Source: Paracoccus sp. S1E-3 | GTDB taxonomy: Bacteria > Pseudomonadota > Alphaproteobacteria > Rhodobacterales > Rhodobacteraceae | Length of the DNA stretch: 64,000 nt | NCBI RefSeq assembly: GCF_013868135.1 | Contig: NZ_JACEMU010000004.1 | Coordinates: forward strand, 62,001 to 126,000 | Reading direction: 5' to 3' | Shown here: positions 16,172 through 25,240 of the stretch, one piece after another | Position numbering within the stretch: position 1 is the stretch's first letter | Layout: every line of letters starts with the position of its first letter | Position numbers and translations under genes: made by a program | The notes under the pieces: generated by a model | What the model saw: only the letters and a program-made list of their open reading frames with translations | What the model was told of the DNA's origin: nothing | Databases searched by the model: none

Positions 16172-16876
16172 TCACGAGAACGCGCCCAGCAGGACGAACA
16201 GCGCCCCCTTGACCATCGCATAGACGACCGTTGCCGACAGCAGCAGCGCCACCACGCCGACGAAGACGCCGAGGCAGGCCCAAAGCCCGTCGCGTTCCAG
16301 CACCCCAAGTGCGATCAGGCAGATGGCGAAGGCGGGCAGCATGTTGCCGAAGGGGATGGGCAGGGTGACGACCACCGCCAGCACCAGCATGAGCGCCCCC
16401 AGCAGATGTTCCGCGCGCGGCCCGACCAGCCAGTTCCAGCGCGGGCGTAGCAGCTTTTCGGCACGGATCAGGAAAGGGCTGACGCGCTGGATCAGGGCCG
16501 CGAAAGTGGCGTGCGGGAAGCCACGCCCGGCGATGATCCGGGGCAGCCACGGCACCCGGCCCAGCATCATCTGCCAGGTGAGGTAGAGAAGTGGCAGCCC
16601 CAGCAGCCCCGACAGCCCCGGCGGGGCGGGCAGCACATTGGGCATGGCGAACAGAAAGATCAGCGCCGCACGGGCACGGCCCTCCATCAGGTGCATCAGA
16701 TCGGCAATGGTGATCTCGCTGCGCGAGTCGTCCTCGGCGATCTCTGCCAGGATCTGGGACAGGCGCTTGCGCGGCGGGGGGCGCTTGCGCTGCAGGCCGT
16801 TGGGATCGCCACCGCCATCGCCACCGGTCTCGGGGCCTGCGACGGGGTCGGAAGAATGCATGAGATCAGTGTCCAT
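16172..16876 (-). CDS. ExoD family membrane protein
   Basis: The 234-residue protein has a hydrophilic N-terminus (residues 1-60), the ExoD-type segment MPNVLPAPPGLSGLLGLPLL and about four to five hydrophobic segments, ending in two strongly hydrophobic helices. ExoD proteins are linked to exopolysaccharide synthesis and alkali sensitivity in rhizobia; their molecular role is not settled. It stands alone, convergent with dgt. An internal Met at residue 6 is an alternative start. Confidence 0.85.
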   Translation of the reverse strand: MDTDLMHSSDPVAGPETGGDGGGDPNGLQRKRPPPRKRLSQILAEIAEDDSRSEITIADLMHLMEGRARAALIFLFAMPNVLPAPPGLSGLLGLPLLYLTWQMMLGRVPWLPRIIAGRGFPHATFAALIQRVSPFLIRAEKLLRPRWNWLVGPRAEHLLGALMLVLAVVVTLPIPFGNMLPAFAICLIALGVLERDGLWACLGVFVGVVALLLSATVVYAMVKGALFVLLGAFS

Positions 16877-17667
16877 GGTGTGGGCGAAAGGTTCGCCGAA
16901 CTCGTCGGTGAAGGCAAGACGGCTTGCCGATCATCAACGCGCTGGCGGCGTGCCGGCCGTCATCCGACGCCGCATATCTGGGATCATGACCCGACTGCGA
17001 TGGCTGTCCGGAGAAGGGCGGTTCGGCGCACCTCGGTTCGACCCGAAAGGGCCGAGGAATCTGCGCACCGCCCGGCAACCTGCATCGGGGTGGCCGCTCA
17101 GCGCGATCGCGGTTTTTGATCATGGCCGCGCCGGTGGACCGTCCGCGACCCGGCCCGTGCCCGACGGGCTTGGAGGGCGTGAGGTCCCGCCTGGTAGCCA
17201 GATACCGGGGATGAAGGGTCAAGGACTACGCGCGCGCCCGCGCGGGGCGCCGGGTCGGCGCGAAAGACCGCCGAACCCTCGCGACGACAGGCCGTCAGAA
17301 AACTTCCGCGCCGCGATGGGACCGGCCGGTAAACCGGGCCAGCCTCGCAGCAGCCACACTCGCCCGGAAAGCGCGGCCGGGTGCTGAAGCGGCGAGGTCC
17401 TCCGCAGACCCGGTAGGAGGGGCATATGCGGGATCCGGGCGCGGGCGCGATTCTGATGCATGGTTCGGGCGCGGTGCGGTCACGCGGCCCTTCGGGTCAT
17501 GTCCCGATCCATCCTGTTGGGCGGCGCAGGGCAATCGCGGCGCCCGTTCCTCCTGCCGGTGACGGGCCGCGCGGAAGGGGATCGCGCGATCACGAAGTGG
17601 TGATTCACGGGATCGCGCTGATGCCCCTTGCCGCAGCGGCATTTTGCACCTAGCTTCACGTCACTTA
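16877..17667. other. Gene-poor interval before the thiamine operon
   Basis: About 790 bases without a convincing gene. All open frames here are arginine- and proline-rich and look like GC shadows. One 75-codon frame at 17426 has an AGGAGG five bases upstream but no recognisable protein features. I looked for RNase P RNA, SRP RNA and tmRNA landmarks on both strands and saw none. Confidence 0.5.
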
Positions 17668-17757
17668 CTCGTTGGGGTGTCCCGCGCAACCGGGACTGAG
17701 AGGCCAAAGCCAACCCATCGAACCTGATCCGGTTAATACCGGCGGAGGGAACGGGTA
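17668..17757 (+). ncRNA. TPP riboswitch (THI element)
   Basis: The conserved elements are present in order: GGGGTG near 17674, CTGAGA spanning 17697-17702, ACCC near 17713, then TCGAACCTGATCCGGTTA and the closing GCGGAGGGAA. These are the pyrimidine- and pyrophosphate-binding arms of the thiamine pyrophosphate aptamer. It precedes a ten-gene thiamine operon by about 80 bases, so TPP binding should lower expression of all of it. Confidence 0.96.
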
Positions 17758-17763
17758 GCTTGA

Positions 17764-17831
17764 CGACGCCGCGCGCAGCGCCATGGCGTCGCAATTTCCC
17801 CCCGACCCTCCGCCGGTCTGAAAAAGGGGGG
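17764..17831 (+). promoter_or_regulatory. Riboswitch expression platform with Shine-Dalgarno sequestering stem
   Basis: Between the aptamer and thiD are a hairpin (CGACGCC 17764-17770 with GGCGTCG 17785-17791) and a run CCCCCC (17798-17803) complementary to GGGGGG (17826-17831). The G run is the Shine-Dalgarno for the GTG at 17836. There is no terminator-like T tract. The arrangement points to translational control by hiding the ribosome-binding site. Confidence 0.55.
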
Positions 17832-17835
17832 CGGC

Positions 17836-18651
17836 GTGACGGCCATCGCATTGACCATCGCGGGATCCGACAGCGGCGGCGGTGCCGGGATCCAGGCGGA
17901 TCTGAAGACATTTTCGGCGCTGGGGGTCTATGGCGCCAGCGTGCTGACGGCGGTGACGGCGCAGAACACCCGCGCGGTGACGGCGGTCGAAATGGTCTCG
18001 GCCCGGCTGGTCAAGGCGCAGATCGCGGCGGTGCTGGACGATCTGGCGGTTGGGGCGATCAAGATCGGCATGCTGGGCGATCCGCAGGTGATCCGCGCCG
18101 TGGCCGAGGGTCTGCGCGGCTGCGCCATGCCGGTGGTGCTGGACCCGGTGATGGTGGCGAAATCGGGCGACCGGCTGCTGGCTGCCGAGGCGGTGTCGGC
18201 GCTGCGCGACGAATTGCTGCCGCTGGCCACGCTGCTGACCCCGAACCTGCCCGAGGCCGCCGCCCTGCTGGAACCGGAAGCGGCCCCCGATGCGGTCGCT
18301 GACACCCCGGCGGCGCAGGGGCGGGCGTTGCTGGCCATGGGACCTGACTGGGTGCTGATGAAAGGTGGCCATGCCGCGGGCGCGGTCTGCACCGACCTGC
18401 TGATCGGCCCAGAAGATCGGGTCTTTCGCGCCCCCCGGATCGCTACACGCAACACCCATGGCACCGGCTGCACCTTGTCCGCGGCCATCGCGGCGGGGTT
18501 GGCGCAGGGCATGGACATGCCGCAGGCCGTGGCCCGCGCGCATGACTATCTGCAGTCGGCCATCGCCGCCGCCGACCGGCTTCGCATCGGCTCGGGTCAT
18601 GGCCCGGTGCACCATTTCCACGCATTCTGGATGGAACCGGCATGGGCCTGA
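17836..18651 (+). CDS. thiD: Hydroxymethylpyrimidine/phosphomethylpyrimidine kinase
   Basis: The 271-residue ribokinase-family protein opens [21 protein letters not shown], the ThiD N-terminal signature, has [14 protein letters not shown] in the centre and the anion-hole motif [16 protein letters not shown] near the C-terminus. It phosphorylates HMP and then HMP-phosphate to HMP-pyrophosphate. The start is GTG, placed five bases after a GGGGGG Shine-Dalgarno that is part of the riboswitch expression platform. It is the first gene of the thiamine operon and overlaps thiO by 10 bases. Confidence 0.94.
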   Translation: MTAIALTIAGSDSGGGAGIQADLKTFSALGVYGASVLTAVTAQNTRAVTAVEMVSARLVKAQIAAVLDDLAVGAIKIGMLGDPQVIRAVAEGLRGCAMPVVLDPVMVAKSGDRLLAAEAVSALRDELLPLATLLTPNLPEAAALLEPEAAPDAVADTPAAQGRALLAMGPDWVLMKGGHAAGAVCTDLLIGPEDRVFRAPRIATRNTHGTGCTLSAAIAAGLAQGMDMPQAVARAHDYLQSAIAAADRLRIGSGHGPVHHFHAFWMEPAWA

Positions 18652-19625
18652 TCCGCATTCTGGGCGCCGGGGTGATGGGGCTTTCGGTCGCCACCGAACT
18701 CGTTTCGCGCGGCCACCGGGTCGAATTGGTCGACCCCCGGCCCGATCCCGGCCCGCATGGTTGTTCATGGTGGGCGGGCGGCATGCTCGCCCCCTTCTGC
18801 GAGGGTGAATCGGCCGAGGAACCGGTCGAGCGGCTGGGCCTCGGGGCCATCGACTGGTGGGACCGCCATGCCGGCGGGGTGCATCGCCGGGGCACGCTGG
18901 TCCTCGCCCAGGCCCGCGACCGGTCCGAGCTCGACCGCTTTGCCCGCCGCAGCCGTGGCCATCGCAGCCTGCACGCCGGGGAGATCGCCGCACTGGAGCC
19001 GGATCTTGCCGGGCGTTTCACCAGCGGCCTGTTCTACGCCGACGAGGCGCATCTGTCCCCCCGCGCCGCGCTGGCGGCCCTGCACCAGCGCCTGCAGGCG
19101 CAGGGCGCGACCTTTCACACCGCACCGCCCGATACCACCCCCGACCACATCATCGACGCGCGCGGGCTGGCGGCACGTGACCAGTTGCCCGATCTGCGCG
19201 GCGTGCGCGGCGAGATGCTGGTCCTGCGCTGCCCCGAGGTGACGCTGTCGCGTCCGGTGCGGCTGCTGCACCCGCGCATCCCGCTCTATATCGTCCCGCG
19301 CGGCGATGGCGTCTTCATGCTGGGTGCGACGATGATCGAAAGCGACCGGCGTGGCGTGGTCACTGCCCGCTCGGTGCTGGAACTGCTCAGCGCTGCCTAT
19401 GCGCTGCTGCCGGCCTTTGCCGAGGCCGAGTTGCTGGAAACCGGCGCCGATGCCCGGCCGGCCTTCCCCGACAACCTGCCCCACCTGCGCCGGCGGGGCG
19501 CGACATTATTCGCCAATGGCCTGTATCGGCACGGGTTTCTTCTGGCTCCCGCCGTCGCCGCCATGGTCGCCGAGCATCTGGAAACCGGCGCCGCCCCCGA
19601 ATTCATGGACGAGGTTTTGCTGTGA
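18642..19625 (+). CDS. thiO: Glycine oxidase ThiO
   Basis: The 327-residue protein is a DAO-family FAD oxidoreductase with [15 protein letters not shown] at the N-terminus, [13 protein letters not shown] near 40, and a C-terminal [18 protein letters not shown] that closes the FAD site. ThiO oxidises glycine to iminoacetate, the glycine-derived part of the thiazole. The overlap with thiD and the 4-base ATGA-type overlap with thiS show an operon. Presence of ThiO rather than ThiH indicates the aerobic thiazole route. Confidence 0.92.
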   Translation: MGLIRILGAGVMGLSVATELVSRGHRVELVDPRPDPGPHGCSWWAGGMLAPFCEGESAEEPVERLGLGAIDWWDRHAGGVHRRGTLVLAQARDRSELDRFARRSRGHRSLHAGEIAALEPDLAGRFTSGLFYADEAHLSPRAALAALHQRLQAQGATFHTAPPDTTPDHIIDARGLAARDQLPDLRGVRGEMLVLRCPEVTLSRPVRLLHPRIPLYIVPRGDGVFMLGATMIESDRRGVVTARSVLELLSAAYALLPAFAEAELLETGADARPAFPDNLPHLRRRGATLFANGLYRHGFLLAPAVAAMVAEHLETGAAPEFMDEVLL

Positions 19626-19816
19626 ACATCACCCTGAACGGCACTCCGTGCCGCACTGCCGCCTCCACGCTTTCCGCCCTGCTGGCGGAACGGGGCTTTG
19701 GCCCCAAGGTCGCCACGGCGCGCAACGGCGATTTCGTGCCCGCGTCCCTGCGCGAGGCCACCCCCATCGGCGAGGGCGACCGGATCGAGGTCCTCGCCGC
19801 CATGCAGGGGGGCTGA
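19622..19816 (+). CDS. thiS: Sulfur carrier protein ThiS
   Basis: The 64-residue ubiquitin-like protein ends in MQGG; the terminal Gly-Gly is adenylated and converted to a thiocarboxylate by the ThiF system. It donates sulfur for thiazole formation by ThiG. Size and C-terminus match the family exactly. It lies between thiO and thiG, 3 bases before thiG. Confidence 0.95.
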   Translation: MNITLNGTPCRTAASTLSALLAERGFGPKVATARNGDFVPASLREATPIGEGDRIEVLAAMQGG

Positions 19817-19819
19817 ACG

Positions 19820-20584
19820 ATGCCGGTCTTCTATGGCACCGAAATCGCCAGCGCGCTGATGCTGGGCACGGCGCAATACCCGTCGCCGGCGATCCTGGCC
19901 GAGGCCTTCCGCGCCGCGCGCCCCGGTATCGCCACCGTCAGCCTGCGCCGCGAGGCCGGGGGCGGGCAGGGGTTCTGGGATCTCGTTTCCGGCCTCGGCG
20001 CGCGCATCCTGCCCAATACTGCCGGCTGCCACAGCGTGAAGGAGGCCGTGACCACCGCCCATATGGCCCGCGAACTGTTCGGCACCGCGTGGATCAAGCT
20101 GGAGGTGATCGGCCATGCCGACACCCTGCAGCCCGACGTGGTGGCCCTGATCGAGGCCGCCGCGATCCTGTCCGCCGATGGCTTCGAGGTCTTTCCCTAT
20201 TGCACCGAGGATCTGAGCGTCTGCGGCCGCCTTCTGGACGCCGGCTGTCAGGTGCTGATGCCCTGGGGGGCGCCCATCGGCTCGGGTCGGGGGATCAACA
20301 ATGCCTATGGGCTGCGCAGCCTGCGCGCGCATTTCCCGCAGGTGCCGCTGGTGGTCGATGCCGGGATCGGTCTGCCCTCTCATGCCGCGCAGGCGATGGA
20401 GATGGGCTTTGACGCGGTGCTGCTGAACAGCGCCGTGGCCTGCGCGGGCGATCCGGCCGCGATGGCACGCGCCATGGCACTGGCGGTCGAGGCCGGGCGC
20501 GCCGCCTTTGCCGCTGATCCGATGGAAGCCCGCGATATGGCGGCCCCCTCGACCCCGGTGATCGGAAAGGCCTTTCTGGAATGA
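19820..20584 (+). CDS. thiG: Thiazole synthase
   Basis: The 254-residue TIM-barrel protein has [22 protein letters not shown], the segment WIKLEVIGH with the lysine that forms the imine to deoxyxylulose phosphate, and [11 protein letters not shown] with [20 protein letters not shown] for phosphate binding. It joins DXP, the ThiS thiocarboxylate and iminoacetate into thiazole phosphate. Its stop overlaps the thiE start. Confidence 0.96.
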   Translation: MPVFYGTEIASALMLGTAQYPSPAILAEAFRAARPGIATVSLRREAGGGQGFWDLVSGLGARILPNTAGCHSVKEAVTTAHMARELFGTAWIKLEVIGHADTLQPDVVALIEAAAILSADGFEVFPYCTEDLSVCGRLLDAGCQVLMPWGAPIGSGRGINNAYGLRSLRAHFPQVPLVVDAGIGLPSHAAQAMEMGFDAVLLNSAVACAGDPAAMARAMALAVEAGRAAFAADPMEARDMAAPSTPVIGKAFLE

Positions 20585-21177
20585 TCCTGCCGCGCTTCTA
20601 CCCGATCTTCGACGATGCCGACTGGCTGGCGCGGATGCTGCCCTTGGGCGTCCGCCTGGTGCAGCTGCGGCTGAAGGATCGCGCGCCCGCCGATCTGCGC
20701 GACCAGATCCGCCGGGCGCGTGACCTGTGCCGTGCGGCGGGGGCCATTCTGGTGGTCAATGACCACTGGCAGATCGCGCTGGAGGAGGGCTGCGACTGGG
20801 TCCATCTGGGACAGGAGGATCTGGACCGCGCCGATCTGGACGCGATCCGCGAGGGCGGTCTGCGGCTGGGAATTTCGACCCATGACACGGAGGAACTGGC
20901 CCGCGCGCGGGCGCTGCGCCCCGATTACATCGCACTGGGTCCGGTCTGGCCGACGATCCTGAAGAAGATGAAATGGCACCAGCAAGGCGTTGAAAAACTG
21001 ACGGAATGGAAGGCGCTGATCGGCGATGTGCCGCTGGTCGCCATTGGCGGGCTGACGCCAGAACGCGCCGTGCTGGCCTTCGCCGCCGGGGCGGATGTGG
21101 CCTCGGCCGTGACCGACATCACCCTGAACCCCGACCCCGAGGCGCGGGTCCGCGAATGGCTGCGGGTGACGGCATGA
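20581..21177 (+). CDS. thiE: Thiamine phosphate synthase
   Basis: The 198-residue protein shows ThiE features: [42 protein letters not shown], a [13 protein letters not shown] motif and [17 protein letters not shown] for pyrophosphate binding, ending with [10 protein letters not shown]. It couples HMP-pyrophosphate and thiazole phosphate to thiamine phosphate. WPT replaces the more common FPT, a normal alphaproteobacterial variant. It overlaps thiG and thiF by four bases each. Confidence 0.94.
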   Translation: MILPRFYPIFDDADWLARMLPLGVRLVQLRLKDRAPADLRDQIRRARDLCRAAGAILVVNDHWQIALEEGCDWVHLGQEDLDRADLDAIREGGLRLGISTHDTEELARARALRPDYIALGPVWPTILKKMKWHQQGVEKLTEWKALIGDVPLVAIGGLTPERAVLAFAAGADVASAVTDITLNPDPEARVREWLRVTA

Positions 21178-22163
21178 CCCGCTATGCACGCCAGCAGATC
21201 CTGCCCGAGATCGGCGCAGCGGGACAGGCGCGCATCGCTGCGACGCAGGTGCTGGTGGTGGGCGCGGGCGGCCTTGGCGTGCCCGCGATCCAGTATCTGG
21301 CGGGTGCGGGCGTCGGCCGGATCACGCTGGTTGATCCCGACCGGGTCGAGGAGACCAACCTCCATCGCCAGCCCATTTATGGGCCGGCCCTCGGCCAGCC
21401 GAAGGCGCAGGTGGCGGCGGATTTTCTGCGGGCGCTGAACCCGGCCGTAAAGGTGACGCCACATGTGGCATGGGCGACGCCCGCCAATGCGCCCGCGCTG
21501 GTGGCCGATGCCGATATGGTGCTGGATTGCGCCGACAGTTTCGCCGCCAGCTACATGCTGTCGGACCTGTGCTTCGCGGCGAGAAAGCCGCTGATCTCGG
21601 CCTCGGCGCTGGGACTGTCGGGCTATGTCGGTGGCTTTTGCGGCGGCGCGCCCTCGCTTCGCGCGGTGTTTCCCGATCTGCCGGACAGTCTGGCCACCTG
21701 TGCCAGTGCCGGCGTGCTGGGTCCGGTGGTCGGGGTGCTGGGGGCCCTGCAGGCGCAGATGGCGCTGGCGGTGATGCTGGGGCTGACGCCTTCGCCGCTG
21801 GGGCAGCTGATGCGCCTCGATCTGGACGATTATCGCAGCTCTGCCTTTCGCTTCGACGCCGCGCCCGAACCCGAAGCCCCCCATCGCTTCGTGGCCCGCA
21901 CCGATGTCGGCGCCGACGATTTCGTTGCCGATCTGCGCGACGCGGTCGAGGCGCCGATCCCCGCTGCCCCTCATGCCCGGCGCCTGACGGTCGCCGATTT
22001 CGGCCCCGGCGGTCCGCTGCCTGCGCCCGGTCAGCGGGCGGTGCTGGCCTGCCGGTCCGGTCTGCGCGCCTGGCGCGCCGCCGACCGCCTGCGCGCTGTC
22101 TGGCCGGGCGAAATCGCCCTGCTGGCCGACACACCCGATATCCCTGAAGGAGAGACCCGATGA
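21174..22163 (+). CDS. thiF: ThiF/HesA-type adenylyltransferase with C-terminal rhodanese-like segment
   Basis: The 329-residue protein has an E1-like domain (about 1-225): VVGAGGLGVPAIQYLAGAG, LVDPDRVEETNLHRQ and a conserved cysteine at 176 in the TCASAGVLGP crossover region. The usual two CxxC zinc pairs are missing. A short C-terminal segment (about 245-325) contains ACRSGLRA, matching the active loop of rhodaneses with Cys 293. It should adenylate the ThiS C-terminus and may also supply or relay the persulfide sulfur. The ATG overlaps the thiE stop, and the end overlaps the next gene. Confidence 0.9.
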   Translation: MTRYARQQILPEIGAAGQARIAATQVLVVGAGGLGVPAIQYLAGAGVGRITLVDPDRVEETNLHRQPIYGPALGQPKAQVAADFLRALNPAVKVTPHVAWATPANAPALVADADMVLDCADSFAASYMLSDLCFAARKPLISASALGLSGYVGGFCGGAPSLRAVFPDLPDSLATCASAGVLGPVVGVLGALQAQMALAVMLGLTPSPLGQLMRLDLDDYRSSAFRFDAAPEPEAPHRFVARTDVGADDFVADLRDAVEAPIPAAPHARRLTVADFGPGGPLPAPGQRAVLACRSGLRAWRAADRLRAVWPGEIALLADTPDIPEGETR

Positions 22164-23107
22164 CCCCCATCCGCCTTGCGGCCCTGCTGGCAGGCCTGAC
22201 TTTCGCGCTGCCGGCCATGGCGCAGGACAAGCTGACGCTGATCCTCGACTGGTATGTGAACCCCGACCACGCCCCGATCGTTCTGGCGCAGGAGAAGGGC
22301 TTCTTCGCCGATCAGGGGCTGGAGGTCGAAATCATCGCCCCAGCCGATCCGGCTGAGCCGCCGAAGCTGGTGGCGGCCGGCAAGGCGGATCTGGCCGTCA
22401 GCTATCAGCCGCAGCTTCACCTGCAGGTCCATGAGGGGCTGCCGGTGATCCGCGTCGGCACGCTGGTGGCGACGCCGCTGAACTGCCTGATGGTCAAGGC
22501 CGACGGCCCGGTGCAGAGCATCGCCGATCTGAAGGGCCGCAAGGTCGGCTATTCTGTCGCCGGGGTCGAGAACGCGGTGCTGGCGGCCATGTTGCGGCCG
22601 GCAGGGCTGGGGCTGGAGGATATCCAGATGGTCAACGTGAACTGGTCGCTGACGCCGGCACTGCTGACCGATCAGGTCGACGCGGTGATCGGCGCCTTCC
22701 GCAATTTCGAACTGACGCAGATGCGACTGGCCGGCACCGAGGGACGCTGCTTCTACCCAGAGGAGCAGGGCCTGCCGAGCTATGACGAGCTGATCTTCAT
22801 CGCCAATTCCAAGACGCTGGATCGCGACCGCATCAGCCGCTTTCTCGCCGCGATCGAGCGCGGCACCGAATACATGCTGAACCACCCGAAGGACGCGCAG
22901 GCGGTGTTCGCGGCCTCGGCGCCGGATCTCTCGGACGAATTGAACACGCAGGCCTGGGCCGACACGCTGCCGCGTTTCGCCCACAGCCCGGCGGCACTGG
23001 ATCACGGCCGCTATGCCCGGTTCGAGGCGTTCCTGAACGAGGCCGGACTGGTCGACAGCGTGCTGCCGGTCTCGGCGCTGGCGCTGGATCCGGGGGCGGA
23101 AGAATGA
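22160..23107 (+). CDS. thiY: ABC transporter substrate-binding protein, ThiY-like (pyrimidine precursor)
   Basis: The 315-residue NMT1/THI5-family protein has a Sec signal peptide (about residues 1-21, ending AMAQ) and DWYVNPDHAPIVLAQEKGFF, the signature of ThiY-type binding proteins. In that group the ligand is N-formyl-4-amino-5-aminomethyl-2-methylpyrimidine or HMP. It is followed by tenA and by ATPase and permease genes, the usual ThiXYZ-TenA salvage set. It acts in the periplasm. The exact pyrimidine ligand is inference from context. Confidence 0.88.
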   Translation: MTPIRLAALLAGLTFALPAMAQDKLTLILDWYVNPDHAPIVLAQEKGFFADQGLEVEIIAPADPAEPPKLVAAGKADLAVSYQPQLHLQVHEGLPVIRVGTLVATPLNCLMVKADGPVQSIADLKGRKVGYSVAGVENAVLAAMLRPAGLGLEDIQMVNVNWSLTPALLTDQVDAVIGAFRNFELTQMRLAGTEGRCFYPEEQGLPSYDELIFIANSKTLDRDRISRFLAAIERGTEYMLNHPKDAQAVFAASAPDLSDELNTQAWADTLPRFAHSPAALDHGRYARFEAFLNEAGLVDSVLPVSALALDPGAEE

Positions 23108-23781
23108 GCGCGCCCGATTATGGCCGCAGTTTCGCCCTGTGGCGCGATGCCTGCGCGGACCCCTGGCAGGCCTATACCCGCCATGCCTTCGTCGAAGGGC
23201 TTGCAGATGGCAGCCTGCCGCGCGAGGGATTTCTGAACTATCTGCGGCAGGACTATGTTTTCCTGATTAATTTCGCCCGTGCCTGGTCGCTGGCCGTGGT
23301 CAAGGCCGGTTCCATGGCCGAGATGCAGGCCGCCAGTGCCACCGTCCACGGGCTGCTGCATGGCGAGATGGCGCTGCATACCGGCATCTGCGAGGCCGCC
23401 GGCATCCCCCGCGCGGCGCTGGCAGCGACGGAGGAAGCGCCGCAGAACCTCGCCTATACCCGTTATGTGCTGGAGGTGGGCTATTCTGGCGATTTCCTCG
23501 ACCTGCTTGCGGCGCTGGCGCCCTGCGTGCTGGGCTATGGCGAGATCGGTGCGCGTCTGATCGCGCAAGACCGCGACACGCCTTATCGCGACTGGATCGA
23601 GACCTATGGCGGCGCCGGTTATCAGCAGATGTGCCGCGACACCGGAACGCTGATCGACCGCGCGGTGGCCGACCGGCTGGGCCCAGCGCCCGAGACCTTG
23701 CCGCGCTGGGGGCAACTCGCCCATCGCTTCGCCACTGCCACCCGGCTCGAGGCTGTATTCTGGGAGCTGGGACAGCCATGA
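23104..23781 (+). CDS. tenA: Aminopyrimidine aminohydrolase TenA
   Basis: The 225-residue all-helical protein has HAFVEGLADGSLP, FLNYLRQDYVFLINFARAW, the central CxxxxP-lacking YTRYVLEVG region, APCVLGYGEIG with the catalytic cysteine and YRDWIETYGG near the C-terminus. TenA hydrolyses aminopyrimidine thiamine breakdown products to HMP. Position between the binding protein and ATPase genes couples uptake and processing. Four-base overlaps join it to both neighbours. Confidence 0.92.
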   Translation: MSAPDYGRSFALWRDACADPWQAYTRHAFVEGLADGSLPREGFLNYLRQDYVFLINFARAWSLAVVKAGSMAEMQAASATVHGLLHGEMALHTGICEAAGIPRAALAATEEAPQNLAYTRYVLEVGYSGDFLDLLAALAPCVLGYGEIGARLIAQDRDTPYRDWIETYGGAGYQQMCRDTGTLIDRAVADRLGPAPETLPRWGQLAHRFATATRLEAVFWELGQP

Positions 23782-24500
23782 ACGCTCCGGCCGCGCAGGG
23801 AACGATCGGCCTGTCGGGGCAGGTGCGGATCGGGGAGCGGCCGCTGTTCCCGCCGCTCCGGCTGACGCTGCCGCGGGGGACATGGACCGCGCTTCTGGGC
23901 GATTCCGGCGTTGGCAAGTCGACGCTGCTGCGGCTGCTGGCCGGGCTGCCGATCGGCGGCCGCTTCGCGGGCCGGATCGACAATCCCCTGCCGGTGGCGC
24001 TGATGGCGCAGGATCCGGGACTGCTGCCATGGCTGGACGTGCGTCAGAATGCGGCGCTCGGGTCGCGGTTGCGCGGCACCCGCGCCGATGCGGCGCGGCT
24101 GGACGACATCCTGATCCGCACCGGTCTTCAGGACCATGCGCACAAGCGCCCCGCGCAGCTGTCCGGCGGCCAGCGTCAGCGCGTGGCGCTGGCGCGCACC
24201 CTGATGGAGGACCGGCCGCTGGTGCTGCTCGACGAACCCTTTTCGGCCCTCGACATGCGGCTTCGGCTGGCAATGCAGGATCTGGCGGCGGAACTGCTCT
24301 GCGGGCGCACGGTGCTGATGGTCACCCATGACCCGGCCGAGGCGGCGCGGCTGTCCGACCGCATCGCCGTGCTGACCGCCGGCGGCCTGACCCTGACCGA
24401 GGCGCCCCGCAGCCCTGCGCCGCGGGCGCCGGATGATCCTCGGGTGCTGGCCTGTCAGGGCGCGCTGATGGCGCGGCTGATGGCGCAGGACAGCGCATGA
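23778..24500 (+). CDS. thiZ: ABC transporter ATP-binding protein of the pyrimidine importer
   Basis: The 240-residue protein has a Walker A GDSGVGKST, a Q-loop MAQDPGLLPW, the signature LSGGQRQRVALARTL, Walker B LVLLDEPFSALD and an H-loop MVTHD. It is shorter and more divergent than a typical nitrate/taurine ATPase. It powers uptake by the ThiX-like permease and ThiY-like binding protein. The ATG overlaps the tenA stop. Confidence 0.9.
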   Translation: MNAPAAQGTIGLSGQVRIGERPLFPPLRLTLPRGTWTALLGDSGVGKSTLLRLLAGLPIGGRFAGRIDNPLPVALMAQDPGLLPWLDVRQNAALGSRLRGTRADAARLDDILIRTGLQDHAHKRPAQLSGGQRQRVALARTLMEDRPLVLLDEPFSALDMRLRLAMQDLAAELLCGRTVLMVTHDPAEAARLSDRIAVLTAGGLTLTEAPRSPAPRAPDDPRVLACQGALMARLMAQDSA

Positions 24501-25240
24501 GGGCGCGGCGCGCCGGGACGGTGATCATGGTGACGGCGGCCCTGCTGCTTGGCTGGCAGGCGTTGATCCTGCTGACCGGGCTGCCACCCTTCCTGCTGCC
24601 GGGGCCGGGCGCGGTGCTGGCGGCCCTTATCGGCCATCACCAGGTCCTTGCCGCCGCCGCCCTGCGCACCCTGGCCGAGATCCTCGCCGGTTTCGCCCTT
24701 GGCGCCAGCCTTGGCGCGGCGCTGGCGGTCGGCATGGCGGTCTGGCCACGGCTGGCGGCGGGGCTGCGGCCGGTGCTGCTGATCTCGCAGGTGGTTCCGA
24801 TCTTCGCGCTGGCGCCGATCCTGACCCTGTGGCTGGGCTATGGGATGGCACCCAAGATCGCGGTGACGGCGCTGATCTGCTTCTTCCCGGTGGCGTCGGC
24901 CTTCCATGACGGGCTGATGCGCTGCCCGGCCGCCTGTCTGGATCTGGCGCGCAGCATGGGTGCAAGCGCGCGGCGCGAGATGTGGCACATCCGCGTGCCG
25001 ATGGCGCTGCCGATGCTGGGCAGCGGGCTGAAACTGGCGGCGATCTATGCGCCGATCGGGGCGGTGATCGGCGAATGGGTCGGCGGCTCAGAGGGGTTGG
25101 GCGCGGTGATGATCCACGCCAACGGCCGGATGCGCATCGACCTGAGCTTCGCGGCGCTGGCGCTGGTGACGCTGATGGCACTGGCGTTTCACGGCGCGAT
25201 TTCGTGGCTGGTCGGGCGGGTTTTTGCGCGGTTCGGCTAG
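24497..25240 (+). CDS. thiX: ABC transporter permease of the pyrimidine importer
   Basis: The 247-residue protein has about six hydrophobic segments and the EAA-type loop ARSMGASARREMWHIRVPMALP that contacts the ATPase. It belongs to the BPD-transport family with SsuC/TauC/ThiX-like members. It is the last gene of the riboswitch-controlled operon, overlapping thiZ by 4 bases. Confidence 0.9.
   Translation: MRARRAGTVIMVTAALLLGWQALILLTGLPPFLLPGPGAVLAALIGHHQVLAAAALRTLAEILAGFALGASLGAALAVGMAVWPRLAAGLRPVLLISQVVPIFALAPILTLWLGYGMAPKIAVTALICFFPVASAFHDGLMRCPAACLDLARSMGASARREMWHIRVPMALPMLGSGLKLAAIYAPIGAVIGEWVGGSEGLGAVMIHANGRMRIDLSFAALALVTLMALAFHGAISWLVGRVFARFG

Noticed and set aside
17426..17653. 75-codon frame with AGGAGG upstream
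   Set aside because: The product is a low-complexity Arg/Pro/Gly sequence and it runs up to the riboswitch. The G-rich motif is expected by chance in this DNA.
16877..17667. RNase P RNA, SRP RNA or tmRNA gene
   Set aside because: The conserved landmarks of these RNAs were not found on either strand.
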